The notes beneath the pieces are model-generated. The model worked only from the letters and a program-made list of their open reading frames with translations, did not search any database and had not been told where the DNA came from. A DNA stretch of 64,000 nucleotides from Streptomyces blattellae (GTDB lineage Bacteria; Actinomycetota; Actinomycetes; Streptomycetales; Streptomycetaceae), in contig NZ_WJBG01000113.1 in assembly GCF_009709555.1 (NCBI RefSeq), positions 62,001 to 126,000 on the forward strand, written 5' to 3'. Shown in pieces: positions 50,610 to 59,278 of the stretch (the first letter of the stretch is position 1; each line of letters begins with the position of its first letter). The position numbers and the translations under genes were made by a program.

Positions 50610-51706
50610 TACAGCCGTATCTCCGTGGCCCCGCACTCACGCGCGCGTGCCGCGTCCGCCGCGAGCGTGCCGGGGCGCCCGCCCATGCCGGAGACGATGG
50701 TGAAGTTGGCGGCGATCACCGCGTCCTTCCCGGTCTCCGTGAACGGCGTCAGCAGGCCGGGGCCGTCCGCGCACGGCACGACCACACCGTCCGCGACGGA
50801 CAGGATGTGCGCCGGATCGACCCCGGCGTCGGCACCGCAGTGGTAGGTCACCGGGTCGGCGTGCAGCAGGATCCGGAAGTCGCCGGGGGCGGCCGCGCGG
50901 ACGGCGGCGACGGCCTGCTCCTGGAGGGTGCGGGCGGTGTCGTCGCGCCACGCGCGCGTGGCCGCCGCCGTACCCTCCCCGAGGAGCTTCTCCACACCCG
51001 CCCAGCCCTCGTCGTCGGCCGCCCCCTGCCACAGCGGTTCCAGGGCGGCCCGTACGGCGACGGCCAGCTCGTCGGCGTCCAGGCCCCGCTCGCCGTACCC
51101 GGCCCGGCAGTCCGGGCAGAAGCACAGGGACATCAGATACTGCCCGGCGTCCCCCAGAGCGACCCCGCCGGTCTTGTCATGGGCGTGCAGATGCCGCAGG
51201 CCGTACCAGCCGAGGGACTCCAGCTCGGTGCCGGCCGCACCCGGGCGTACGGCGGCCTCGGCGGCCAGATCGACGAGGTACGCGCGCGTGGCGGGCTGCG
51301 CGATGCACGGCGCCCACGGGTAGCGGTCGCCGTAGGCGTTGACGACCGAGGTGGCAGGGTGCTCGGCGCCCAGGCGGGAGTTGTGCGCGAGGACCACCCA
51401 GGAGTGCACCTCCAGGCCGGCCCGTGCGAGGGCGTCGGCGGCCTCGCCGAAGGCGTCTCCGGGGGCCCAGTCGCCGGCCGCGTAGGGGCGCGGGGTGCGG
51501 CCCTCCCAGCGGCGGCCGACCGGGTAGAGCAGGGAGGCGTGCTCGGCGGTGACGATGCGGTGGCGCGGGTGGCGGGGGGTCAGGGCGCGGGTGGAGTGGT
51601 ACGCGGCGGCGAGCGTCACCTGCCCCACGCCGAGCGCGGCGATCCGCGCGGGGGCGTCCGGGTCGCCGCTGACGTCCCAGGGGTAGACGAATGCCGATGC
51701 CCTCAC
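50534..51706 (-). CDS. Uncharacterised protein, possibly TIM-barrel hydrolase-like, coupled to kdgD
   Basis: 390 residues, no signal peptide or membrane segment. I do not recognise a named family with certainty. Seen: MRASAFVYPWDVSGDP, HSWVVLAHNSRLG, NAYGDRYPWAPCIAQPATRAYL, LESLGWYGLRHLHAHDK, a CFCPDC pair near residue 195, and ILLHADPVTYHCGADAG. The alternation of strands and helices and the placement of these acidic and aromatic segments suggest a glycoside-hydrolase-like barrel. Its GTG start overlaps the kdgD stop (GTGA), so it is probably translated with KdgD and belongs to uronate catabolism. The longer open frame upstream is a kdgD shadow. Confidence 0.72.
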   Translation of the reverse strand: MRASAFVYPWDVSGDPDAPARIAALGVGQVTLAAAYHSTRALTPRHPRHRIVTAEHASLLYPVGRRWEGRTPRPYAAGDWAPGDAFGEAADALARAGLEVHSWVVLAHNSRLGAEHPATSVVNAYGDRYPWAPCIAQPATRAYLVDLAAEAAVRPGAAGTELESLGWYGLRHLHAHDKTGGVALGDAGQYLMSLCFCPDCRAGYGERGLDADELAVAVRAALEPLWQGAADDEGWAGVEKLLGEGTAAATRAWRDDTARTLQEQAVAAVRAAAPGDFRILLHADPVTYHCGADAGVDPAHILSVADGVVVPCADGPGLLTPFTETGKDAVIAANFTIVSGMGGRPGTLAADAARARECGATEIRLYHAGLASDADLEAVREALSGSRASS

Positions 51707-52644
51707 TTGCCCTCCTCCAGCAGCGCGTACCCGCGCTCGATGATCTGCGCGAGACGCTTCACATGATCCTCGCTCGGCTCGTGCAGCGGGGGCCGGACCT
51801 CCCCCACGTCCAAACCGCGCATCCGCACCCCCGCCTTGACGAGCGCGACCGCGTATCCGCGTCCCTGGGCGCGCAGTTCGACGAACGGGCGGTAGAAGCC
51901 GTCGAGGAGGCGGTGCGCGGTGGCGGTGTCGCCGGTCTCCAGCGCCCGGTGGAAGGCGAGCGCGATCTCCGGCGCGAAGCAGAAGACGGCGGAGGAGTAG
52001 CGGGTGACGCCGATCGCGCGGTAGGCGAGCTGGGTCTGCTCGGCGGTCGGCAGGCCGTTGAAGTACAGGAAGCCGCCGGGGACCTCGGTGCGTACGGCGC
52101 TGACGATGCGCTGCATCAGATCGAGGTCGCCGTAGCCGTCCTTGAGGCCGACGACGCCCTCGGTGCGGGCCAGCTCGACGACCGTCTCCGGGGTGAACAC
52201 GGCGTTGTCGCGCTGGTAGACGATCACGGGGAGCGGGGTCGCGGCGGCCACCTCGCGGTAGTGCCGCAGCAGCCCCTCCTGCCCGGCCAGGACCAGGTAA
52301 GGCGGCAGTACGAGCAGCCCGTCCGCGTCGGCCGCGTACGCCACGCGCGCGTACCGCACGGCGAGCGCGGTGCCGTAACCGGCCCCCGCGACGACCGGCA
52401 CCCGCCCGGCGGTCTCCTCGACGGCCACCTGGACACAACGCTCGAACTCCTCCGGGGTGAGCGCGTGGAACTCCCCGGTGCCGCAGCACGCGAACACCGC
52501 GGCTGCCCCCGCTTCGACGCCCCGGCGCACATGGGTGCGGTAGGTGTCGAGGTCGAGCGAGCCGTCCGGGCCGTAGGCGGTGACGGGGAAGAACAGCGGC
52601 CCACCGGGGATGTTCAGGCGTGCGGGAAGAGGGGCTGGCGTCAC
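51703..52644 (-). CDS. kdgD: 5-dehydro-4-deoxyglucarate dehydratase KdgD
   Basis: 313-residue DHDPS-family TIM barrel. GGPLFFPVTAYGPDGSLDLDTYRTHV and CCGTGEFHALTPEEFERCV are the KdgD-type N-terminal segments. Catalytic Tyr in LPVIVYQRDNAVF, Schiff-base Lys in GVVGLKDGYGDLDLMQ. It dehydrates and decarboxylates 5-keto-4-deoxyglucarate to alpha-ketoglutarate semialdehyde in the cytoplasm. GTG 52644 has AGGGAGA upstream. Divergent from udh, the first enzyme of the same pathway, which strengthens the assignment. Confidence 0.88.
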   Translation of the reverse strand: MTPAPLPARLNIPGGPLFFPVTAYGPDGSLDLDTYRTHVRRGVEAGAAAVFACCGTGEFHALTPEEFERCVQVAVEETAGRVPVVAGAGYGTALAVRYARVAYAADADGLLVLPPYLVLAGQEGLLRHYREVAAATPLPVIVYQRDNAVFTPETVVELARTEGVVGLKDGYGDLDLMQRIVSAVRTEVPGGFLYFNGLPTAEQTQLAYRAIGVTRYSSAVFCFAPEIALAFHRALETGDTATAHRLLDGFYRPFVELRAQGRGYAVALVKAGVRMRGLDVGEVRPPLHEPSEDHVKRLAQIIERGYALLEEGK

Positions 52645-52691
52645 GGGCTCTCCCTGGGACGAGGACGGCCACATACAGGATCCTGATCGGA

Positions 52692-52784
52692 GTTTACATT
52701 TATGAACACAGCCCGCACCACCCTTGACGGGCAAGCGAGATGATCCTTACCTTGTCCACGAATGTGAATACAGTGCATGAATAC
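52692..52784. promoter_or_regulatory. Repeated (A/G)TGAA(C/T)AC motifs in the kdgD-udh divergent promoter
   Basis: GTTTACATTTATGAACAC (52692-52709) is a 12/18 palindrome containing ATGAACAC. GTGAATAC (52764-52771) and ATGAATAC (52777-52784) are further copies 13 bp apart. Together they look like operator sites for a regulator shared by both genes; -10-like TACAGT occurs here too. Confidence 0.5.
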
Positions 52785-52819
52785 GGCCCTGAACTCCCTG
52801 AACTCAAGGAGAACCGAGG

Positions 52820-53629
52820 ATGCCAGCCCCCCGCACCCTTCTGCTCACCGGCGCCGCCGGCGGGCTCGGCACCCTGATGCGGGAGCTGCTCCCGGACTAC
52901 GGCTACGCACTCCGCCTGCTCGATCTGCGCCCGATCGAGGGCGAGCCGGACGCGATCGTCGCCGACCTCGGGGACAAGGACGGCCTGCGCGAGGCCGTCC
53001 AAGGCGTCGACGCGATCATCCACCTCGCGGGCATCTCCCTGGAAGCCCCGTTCGAGAACGTCCTCAAGGCGAACATCGAGGGGACGTACAACCTGTACGA
53101 GGCCGCGCACCGGGAAGGCGTCGGGCGCATCGTCTTCGCCTCCTCCAACCACGCGGTGGGCTTCACCCCCCGCCCCCAGGGCGAGGACCCGCTGATCCCG
53201 ATCGACACCCCGCGCCGCCCGGACACCTTCTACGGACTGTCCAAGTCCTTCGGCGAGGACCTCGCCCAGTTCTACTGGGACAAGCACGGCCTGGAGACCG
53301 TCTCCGTGCGCATCGGCTCCTGCTTCCCCGAGCCGACCAGCGTGCGCATGCTCTCCATCTGGATGAGCCCGGCTGACGGCGCCCGCCTCTTCCACGCGGC
53401 CCTGACCGCCGAGCACGTCGGCCACACCGTCGTCTACGGCTCCTCCGCCAACACCCGCCTGTGGTGGGACCTGAGCACCGCGCGGGCGCTCGGCTACGCA
53501 CCGCAGGACGACTCCGAGCCGTACGCCGAGAAGCTCATCGCCGAGCAGGGCGAGCTCGACCCCGAGAACGTGGCGCACGCCAACCTCGGCGGCCACTTCG
53601 TGAGCGATCCGCCGATCTGGCCCCACTGA
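52820..53629 (+). CDS. udh: Uronate dehydrogenase
   Basis: 269-residue extended-SDR enzyme oxidising D-galacturonate or D-glucuronate with NAD+ to the aldarolactone. LLLTGAAGGLGTLMRELL is the NAD-binding TGxxGxxG. IVFASSNHAVGFTPR, YGLSKSFGEDLAQFYWDKHG (catalytic YxxxK), VRIGSCFPEPTSVRMLSIWMS and VVYGSSANTRLWWD are specific to bacterial uronate dehydrogenases such as that of Agrobacterium. Ribosome site AAGGAGAACCGAGG just upstream of the ATG. Followed by a hairpin at 53651-53677 (CGGGCGGGC/GCCCGCCCG). Confidence 0.93.
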   Translation: MPAPRTLLLTGAAGGLGTLMRELLPDYGYALRLLDLRPIEGEPDAIVADLGDKDGLREAVQGVDAIIHLAGISLEAPFENVLKANIEGTYNLYEAAHREGVGRIVFASSNHAVGFTPRPQGEDPLIPIDTPRRPDTFYGLSKSFGEDLAQFYWDKHGLETVSVRIGSCFPEPTSVRMLSIWMSPADGARLFHAALTAEHVGHTVVYGSSANTRLWWDLSTARALGYAPQDDSEPYAEKLIAEQGELDPENVAHANLGGHFVSDPPIWPH

Positions 53630-53650
53630 CACGCACGAGCACTTCCGAGG

Positions 53651-53677
53651 CGGGCGGGCACCGAACGGGCCCGCCCG
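53651..53677 (+). terminator. Hairpin after udh
   Basis: CGGGCGGGC and GCCCGCCCG, 9-bp perfect stem with a 9-nt loop, 22 bp beyond the udh stop. Confidence 0.6.
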
Positions 53678-53862
53678 TCGCCGTATCCGGGCACCGGCCG
53701 TGCCCGATCTCCCACCCTCCTGGACGGCGGCGCTGGTCCGAGGCGGGCACGCACCGAGTCGAACGGGCACACACGGGCAGTATCGGGCCCACAACAGGCC
53801 TGGTCAGTGCCGCGCACCGGATGTACAACTTCCCCCATGGGCTCCACAGAGCCCGAACGGGC
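53662..53862. repeat. Three CGAACGGGC copies upstream of the DeoR gene
   Basis: Exact 9-mers at 53662-53670, 53760-53768 and 53854-53862, spaced 98 and 94 bp. The first lies in the udh terminator loop. The latter two, each followed by an ACACA-containing segment, could be regulator sites for the DeoR gene that starts at 53900. Confidence 0.4.
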
Positions 53863-53899
53863 AGCACACAGCACGCAAGCGCGGAGGCAGGTGTCGGCC

Positions 53900-54670
53900 A
53901 TGAGCACCAGGACGGCGGAAGAGCGTCAGCGGGAGATCGTCCGGGCCGCGCGCGCCACCGGCTCGGTCGACGTCACCGCGCTCGCCGCCGAACTGGGCGT
54001 GGCGAAGGAGACCGTACGACGGGATCTGCGCGCTCTGGAGGACCACGGGCTGGTGCGCCGCACACACGGCGGCGCGTATCCCGTGGAGAGCGCCGGCTTC
54101 GAGACGACGCTCGCCTTCCGCGCCACCAGCCATGTCCCGGAGAAGCGACGCATCGCGACCGCCGCGGCCGAGTTGCTCGGGGACGCCGAGACCGTCTTCG
54201 TCGACGAGGGGTTCACCCCCCAGCTCATCGCCGAGGCGCTCCCCCGGGACCGGCCGCTGACCGTGGTCACCGCGTCCCTGCCGGTCGCCGGCGCGCTCGC
54301 CGAGACCGAGGGCGTCTCGGTGCTGCTCCTCGGCGGCCGGGTCCGCTCCGGCACTCTCGCCACCGTCGACCACTGGACGACGAAGATGCTCGCCGGCTTC
54401 GTCATCGACCTCGCCTTCATCGGCGCCAACGGCATCTCGCGCGAACACGGCCTCACCACCCCCGACCCGGCCGTCAGCGAGGTCAAGTCCCAGGCCGTGC
54501 GCGCCTCCCGGCGCACCGTGTTCGCGGGCGTGCACACCAAGTTCGGGGCGGTCAGCTTCTGCCGGTTCGCCGAGGTCGGCGCGCTGGAGGCGATCGTCAC
54601 CAGCACGCTGCTCCCGACGGCCGAGGCCCACCGCTACTCACTGCTCGGACCACAGGTCATCCGGGTCTGA
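53900..54670 (+). CDS. DeoR-family transcriptional regulator
   Basis: 256 residues. N-terminal HTH: TAEERQREIVRAARATGSVDVTALAAELGVAKETVRRDLRALEDHGLVRRTHGGA, the full DeoR signature ending in RTHGG. C-terminal sugar-isomerase-like sensor: VFVDEGFTPQLIAEALP, LLLGGRVRSGTLATVDHW, FIGANGISREHGLTTPDP. ATG 53900 chosen, with an in-frame GTG nine bases upstream as alternative. It precedes the polyol ABC operon by about 110 bp and likely represses it; the ligand would be a sugar or polyol phosphate or ketose. Confidence 0.9.
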   Translation: MSTRTAEERQREIVRAARATGSVDVTALAAELGVAKETVRRDLRALEDHGLVRRTHGGAYPVESAGFETTLAFRATSHVPEKRRIATAAAELLGDAETVFVDEGFTPQLIAEALPRDRPLTVVTASLPVAGALAETEGVSVLLLGGRVRSGTLATVDHWTTKMLAGFVIDLAFIGANGISREHGLTTPDPAVSEVKSQAVRASRRTVFAGVHTKFGAVSFCRFAEVGALEAIVTSTLLPTAEAHRYSLLGPQVIRV

Positions 54671-54778
54671 GAATCCAACTCACCGGCATTCCCCCCGTCC
54701 AGAAAACAAACCCACCCCCTTGGGGCACACGCATCCCGTTCTGCGCCCCTTATCTCCCCATACGTCCAGGAGCGATCC

Positions 54779-56146
54779 ATGCGAACCCAGAGCCGTCGGA
54801 GGCCGCGAGCCACACTCGCCGCGGTCGCCGCAGGGACGCTGCTCGCCCCGCTGCTCACCGGCTGCTGGGCCGGCGCGGGCGGGGCCGGATCGGGCGGCGA
54901 CTCGATCAACGTCCTCATGGTGAACAACCCCCAGATGACCGAGCTGCAGAGACTCGCCCCCCGCTTCACCGAAGAGACCGGCATCAAGGTCAACTTCACC
55001 GTCCTGCCCGAGAACGACGTCCGCGACAAGATCAGCCAGGACTTCGCCAACCAGGCCGGCCAGTACGACGTGGCGACCCTCTCCAACTACGAGATACCGA
55101 TCTACGCCAAGAACGGCTGGCTGCACGAGATGGACTCGTACGTCGCCAAGGACCCGGCGTACGACGAGCAGGACGTGCTCAAGCCGATGCGCGAGTCCCT
55201 GACCGCCGACGACGGCAAGCTCTACGGCCAGCCCTTCTACGGCGAGTCGTCCTTCCTGATGTACCGCAAGGACGTGTTCGAGAAGGAGGGCCTCACGATG
55301 CCCGCTAACCCCACCTGGCAGCAGGTGGCGGACCTCGCCGCGAAGGTCGACGGCGCCGAGCCCGGCATGAACGGCATCTGTCTGCGCGGCCTGCCCGGCT
55401 GGGGCGAGGTCATGGCACCGCTCACCACGGTCGTGAACACCTTCGGCGGCACCTGGTTCGACAAGGACTGGAACGCACGGCTCGACTCCCCCGAGTGGGA
55501 AAGGGCGGTGAACTTCTATGTCGACCTGGTCCGCGACCACGGCGAGTCCGGCGCCGCCCAGTCCGGCTTCGCCGAGTGCCTGAACAACATGACCCAGGGC
55601 AAGGTCGCCATGTGGTACGACGCCACCTCCGCGGCCGGTTCCCTGGAATCCGCCGACTCCCCGGTCAAGGGCAAGATCGGCTATGTGCCCGCGCCGGTCG
55701 AGGAGACCGAGTCGTCCGGCTGGCTCTACACCTGGGCCTGGGGCATCCAGGACGCCTCCCGCAACCCCGACAAGGCCTGGCAGTTCGTGTCCTGGGCGTC
55801 CAGCAAGCAGTACGAGCAGCTGGTCGGCGAGGAGATCGGCTGGTCGAACGTACCGGCGGGCAAGCGGGCGTCGACGTACGAGAACCCCGACTACCGCGCG
55901 GAGGCCGCAGCCTTCCAGGAGATGACCAAGGAGGCCATCGAGGGAGCCCGGCCGAACGACCCGGGAGTGCAGCCGCGCCCGGCACCCGGCATCCAGTTCG
56001 TCGGCATCCCCGAGTTCACCGACCTCGGCACCAAGGTCTCCCAGGAGATCAGCGCGGCCATCGCCGGACGCCAGTCCGTCGACTCGGCCCTGGAGAAGTC
56101 CCAGCAACTCGCCGAGAAGATCTCCGAGGAGTACGAGGGACGATGA
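54779..56146 (+). CDS. ABC transporter substrate-binding lipoprotein (polyol/sugar type)
   Basis: 455 residues, lipoprotein signal with lipobox LLTGC (Cys about 29). Solute-binding fold: INVLMVNNPQMTELQRLAPRFTEETGIKVNF, YDVATLSNYEIPIYAKNGWLHEMD, LYGQPFYGESSFLMYRKDVFEKEGL, GWLYTWAWGIQDASRNPDKAWQFVSWASS. Resembles SmoE-type sorbitol/mannitol binders, which suits the alcohol dehydrogenase at the operon end. Stop overlaps the permease start (ATGA). Confidence 0.9.
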   Translation: MRTQSRRRPRATLAAVAAGTLLAPLLTGCWAGAGGAGSGGDSINVLMVNNPQMTELQRLAPRFTEETGIKVNFTVLPENDVRDKISQDFANQAGQYDVATLSNYEIPIYAKNGWLHEMDSYVAKDPAYDEQDVLKPMRESLTADDGKLYGQPFYGESSFLMYRKDVFEKEGLTMPANPTWQQVADLAAKVDGAEPGMNGICLRGLPGWGEVMAPLTTVVNTFGGTWFDKDWNARLDSPEWERAVNFYVDLVRDHGESGAAQSGFAECLNNMTQGKVAMWYDATSAAGSLESADSPVKGKIGYVPAPVEETESSGWLYTWAWGIQDASRNPDKAWQFVSWASSKQYEQLVGEEIGWSNVPAGKRASTYENPDYRAEAAAFQEMTKEAIEGARPNDPGVQPRPAPGIQFVGIPEFTDLGTKVSQEISAAIAGRQSVDSALEKSQQLAEKISEEYEGR

Positions 56147-57081
56147 CCGCCACGACCACCGCTCCGGTAGCCGCACCCCCCGTCCGCGCCGAGAAGCGCC
56201 CCTCGGACCGGCTGCGCAACTGGGCCACCCGCGCCCCGCTCCTCCCCGCCCTGATCTTCATGATCGTCGTGACCCAACTGCCGTTCGTGGCCACGTTGGT
56301 GATCTCGTTCTTCGACTGGAACTCGCTCTACCCCGACGCCCGCGAGTTCACCGGCTTCGCCAACTACTCCGACGTCCTCACCGACCCGGACCTGCGCCGT
56401 TCCGTAGGGACGACAGTCCTGCTCACCGTGGCCGTGGTGGGGGCCAGCCTGATCCTGGGCCTGGTCCTGGCGCTGCTCCTGGACCGGAAGTTCAAGGGCC
56501 GGGGCGTGGTCCGCACGCTGCTGATCGCCCCCTTCCTGATCGTTCCGGTGGCCGCGGCCCTGCTGTGGAAGCACGTCCTCTACAACCCCGAATACGGCCT
56601 GTTCAACGGCCTGTTGCACTACGTCGGCGGCCCGGAGCCGGACTGGATCTCGAACACCCCGCTCCTCGCCGTCGAGGCCGCCCTGGTCTGGCAGTGGACC
56701 CCGTTCATGATGCTGATCCTGCTGGCGGGCCTGCAGAGCCGCGACCAGCAGCAGATGGAGGCCGCACGGGTCGACGGCGCGAGCAACTGGCAGATCTTCC
56801 GCTACCTGACGCTCCCGCACCTGCGCAGATACCTGGAGTTGGGCGCTCTGCTGGGCTCGATCTACATCGTCCAGAACTTCGACGCGGTCTTCACCATCAC
56901 CTCAGGCGGCCTCGGCACCGCGAACCTGCCCTACACCGTCTACCAGAGCTTCTACCAGGCCCATGAGAACGGCCTCGCCTCGGCCGCCGGCGTCCTGGTG
57001 GTCATCGGCTCGATCATCATCGCGACCTTCGCCCTGCGCGTGGTGTCGTCCCTGTTCCGCGAGGAGGTGTCCCGCGCATGA
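56143..57081 (+). CDS. ABC transporter permease (SmoF/MalF-type)
   Basis: 312 residues, six membrane segments beginning LLPALIFMIVVTQLPFVATLVISFF. EAA loop MEAARVDGASNWQIFRYLTLPHLRR near residue 212. The family fits polyol importers. Start is the ATG overlapping the binding-protein stop; the long frame upstream is a shadow. Overlaps the next permease by 4 bp. Confidence 0.93.
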   Translation: MTATTTAPVAAPPVRAEKRPSDRLRNWATRAPLLPALIFMIVVTQLPFVATLVISFFDWNSLYPDAREFTGFANYSDVLTDPDLRRSVGTTVLLTVAVVGASLILGLVLALLLDRKFKGRGVVRTLLIAPFLIVPVAAALLWKHVLYNPEYGLFNGLLHYVGGPEPDWISNTPLLAVEAALVWQWTPFMMLILLAGLQSRDQQQMEAARVDGASNWQIFRYLTLPHLRRYLELGALLGSIYIVQNFDAVFTITSGGLGTANLPYTVYQSFYQAHENGLASAAGVLVVIGSIIIATFALRVVSSLFREEVSRA

Positions 57082-57929
57082 GCGCCATCGCCGTACGCAT
57101 CCGCAAGGGCAAGGGCATGAGCCTGGGCCTGGGCCTGGTCGCCTGGCTGGCCGGCATCGTCTTCTTCCTGCCCATCGCCTGGATGGCGCTGACGTCCTTC
57201 CACTCCGAGGAGGACGCGGCGACCAACCCGCCGTCCTTCGCGGCGGCGCTCACCCTGGACGGCTACCGCGAGTTCTTCGGCACGGACGGGGGCGCGAGCC
57301 CGTGGCCGTCCCTGATCAACTCGACGGTGGCGTCGGTGGCATCGACGCTGTTCGTCCTGGTCCTGGCACTCCCCGCGGCCTACGCCCTGTCGATCCGCCC
57401 GGTGAAGAAGTGGACGGACGTCCTGTTCTTCTTCCTCTCCACGAAGATGCTCCCGGTGGTGGCAGGCCTGCTGCCCATCTACCTGTTCGCCAAGAACACG
57501 GACATGCTGGACAACATCTGGCTGCTGGTCATCCTCTACACGTCGATGAACCTGCCGATCGCGGTCTGGATGATGCAGTCGTTCCTGTCCGAGGTCCCGG
57601 TGGCGGTGATCGAGGCGGCCCGGGTGGACGGCGCGCGACTGCCGACCATCCTGGCGCGCGTGGTGGCCCCCATCGCCCTCCCCGGCATCGCCGCGACGGC
57701 ACTCATCTGCTTCATCTTCAGCTGGAACGAGCTGCTGTTCGCGAGGGTGCTGACCGGCGTGGTCGCCGAAACCGCCCCCGTCTTCCTGACCGGCTTCATC
57801 ACCAGCCAGGGCCTGTTCCTGGCGAAGGTGTGCGCCGCGTCGCTCGTCATCTCCCTGCCGGTGCTCGCCGCGGGGTTCGCCGCCCAGGACAAGCTGGTCC
57901 AGGGCCTGTCGTTGGGAGCCGTGAAATGA
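57078..57929 (+). CDS. ABC transporter permease (SmoG/MalG-type)
   Basis: 283 residues, six membrane segments. EAA loop VIEAARVDGARLPTILARVVAPIALPG near residue 180. Ends QDKLVQGLSLGAVK, typical of the MalG branch. Partner of the preceding permease. No ATPase gene accompanies this operon either, so a shared MsiK-type ATPase is likely. Stop overlaps the dehydrogenase start (ATGA). Confidence 0.93.
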   Translation: MSAIAVRIRKGKGMSLGLGLVAWLAGIVFFLPIAWMALTSFHSEEDAATNPPSFAAALTLDGYREFFGTDGGASPWPSLINSTVASVASTLFVLVLALPAAYALSIRPVKKWTDVLFFFLSTKMLPVVAGLLPIYLFAKNTDMLDNIWLLVILYTSMNLPIAVWMMQSFLSEVPVAVIEAARVDGARLPTILARVVAPIALPGIAATALICFIFSWNELLFARVLTGVVAETAPVFLTGFITSQGLFLAKVCAASLVISLPVLAAGFAAQDKLVQGLSLGAVK

Positions 57930-58915
57930 AGGCCGCCGTCATCGAGTCCGTGGGCCGGGCCGTCGTCGCCGAGGTCCCCGACCCGACGCCGGGCCCCCGC
58001 GAGGTCGTCGTCGAGGTCGCCGCGTGCGGCCTGTGCGGCACCGATCTCCACATCCGCCAGGGCGAGTTCGCCCCTAAGCTGCCGATCGTGCCCGGGCACG
58101 AGTTCGCGGGCGCGGTGGTCGGGGTCGGCACCCAGGTCACGGAGTTGTCGGCGGGCGACCGCGTCGCCGTCGACCCCTCCCTCTACTGCTACGAGTGCCG
58201 GTACTGCCGTACGGGCCACAACAACCTCTGCGAACGCTGGGCGGCGATCGGCGTGACGACGGCCGGGGGCGCGGCGCGCTACGCGGTGGCGCCGGTGGCC
58301 AACTGCGTACGCCTGCCCGAACACGTCCGCACCGAGGACGCGGCGCTGGTGGAGCCGTTGTCCTGCGCGGTCCGCGGCTACGACGTCCTCCAGTCCCGCC
58401 TCGGCGCCCACGTCCTCATCTACGGCTCCGGAACGATGGGCCTGATGATGCTGGAACTCGCCAAGCGGACGGGTGCGGCCAGCGTGGACGTCGTGGACGT
58501 CAACCCGCAGCGCCTGGAGACGGCCCGCCGCCTCGGTGTCTCGGCCTCGGCCGCGAACCCGGACGAGCTGGACCGCCCGCAGGGCTGGGACCTGGTGGTG
58601 GACGCCACCGGCAACGCGGCGGCGATCCAGGACGGCCTGGACCGGGTGGCGAAGGCGGGCACGTTCCTGCAGTTCGGGGTGGCGGACTACGCGACGCGGG
58701 TGACGATCGACCCGTACCGCATCTACAACCAGGAGATCACCATCACCGGCTCCATGGCCGTCCTCCACAGCTTCGAGCGAGCGGCAGAACTCTTCGCCGC
58801 GGGCGTCCTGGACCCCGACATCTTCATCAGCGACCGCCTCCCCCTGGACCGCTACCCCGAGGCCCTGGACCAGTTCGCGGCAGGCGTCGGCCGCAAGATC
58901 GTGGTGGTGCCGTAG
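57926..58915 (+). CDS. Zinc-dependent medium-chain alcohol/polyol dehydrogenase
   Basis: 329 residues. Catalytic zinc region VAACGLCGTDLHIRQG and PGHEFAGAVVGVG. Structural zinc Cys set CYECRYCRTGHNNLCERW (four Cys, about residues 89-105). Rossmann VLIYGSGTMGLMMLELAKRTGA. The last gene of the ABC operon, so it likely oxidises the imported polyol to a ketose (sorbitol/xylitol/mannitol-type). NAD versus NADP preference is not assigned. Followed by a very strong hairpin. Confidence 0.9.
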   Translation: MKAAVIESVGRAVVAEVPDPTPGPREVVVEVAACGLCGTDLHIRQGEFAPKLPIVPGHEFAGAVVGVGTQVTELSAGDRVAVDPSLYCYECRYCRTGHNNLCERWAAIGVTTAGGAARYAVAPVANCVRLPEHVRTEDAALVEPLSCAVRGYDVLQSRLGAHVLIYGSGTMGLMMLELAKRTGAASVDVVDVNPQRLETARRLGVSASAANPDELDRPQGWDLVVDATGNAAAIQDGLDRVAKAGTFLQFGVADYATRVTIDPYRIYNQEITITGSMAVLHSFERAAELFAAGVLDPDIFISDRLPLDRYPEALDQFAAGVGRKIVVVP

Positions 58916-58929
58916 CTCCCCGGCGGGAC

Positions 58930-58984
58930 GGGTACGGGCGCGGGGGCGAAAACCGCTGGGCCGCACGCCCCCGCGCCCGTACCC
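58930..58984 (+). terminator. 19-bp-stem terminator after the polyol operon
   Basis: GGGTACGGGCGCGGGGGCG pairs exactly with CGCCCCCGCGCCCGTACCC (17-nt loop), 14 bp after the dehydrogenase stop. It ends only 8 bp before the start of the next small gene, so it could also hide that gene's ribosome site in read-through RNA. Confidence 0.88.
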
Positions 58985-58992
58985 TCCCGACC

Positions 58993-59214
58993 ATGCCGAA
59001 ACCCCAAGGCTTCCGCTACGAGGACCGCCCCGACGGCACCGTCCTGATCACGCACGCGGGCCGCCGGGCAGCCGTCCTGCGCGGGTCCCGAGCCGACCAG
59101 TTCCGCAACGAGGTCGCGACGGCCGACCCGCAGCTCGTCATGGCCCGCTGGACCGGAAACTACAAACACGGCAACGAACGCACGGCGCGCAACCACCCCC
59201 GCAACCGCCGCTGA
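58993..59214 (+). CDS. Small conserved actinomycete protein of unknown function
   Basis: 73 residues, basic at the C-terminus. MPKPQGFRYEDRPDGTVLIT and MARWTGNYKHGNERTARNHP are a pattern I have met in many Streptomyces small hypothetical proteins, but no function is known to me. No signal peptide or membrane segment. The start directly follows the terminator hairpin, leaving almost no leader; translation may be leaderless or start from a promoter inside the hairpin. Confidence 0.7.
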   Translation: MPKPQGFRYEDRPDGTVLITHAGRRAAVLRGSRADQFRNEVATADPQLVMARWTGNYKHGNERTARNHPRNRR

Positions 59215-59278
59215 ACCCGGCTCAGCCGATTGGCCGCCGGTAAGGGAACGGTAAAACGCCTTCGCTCGTTCACCGGGC

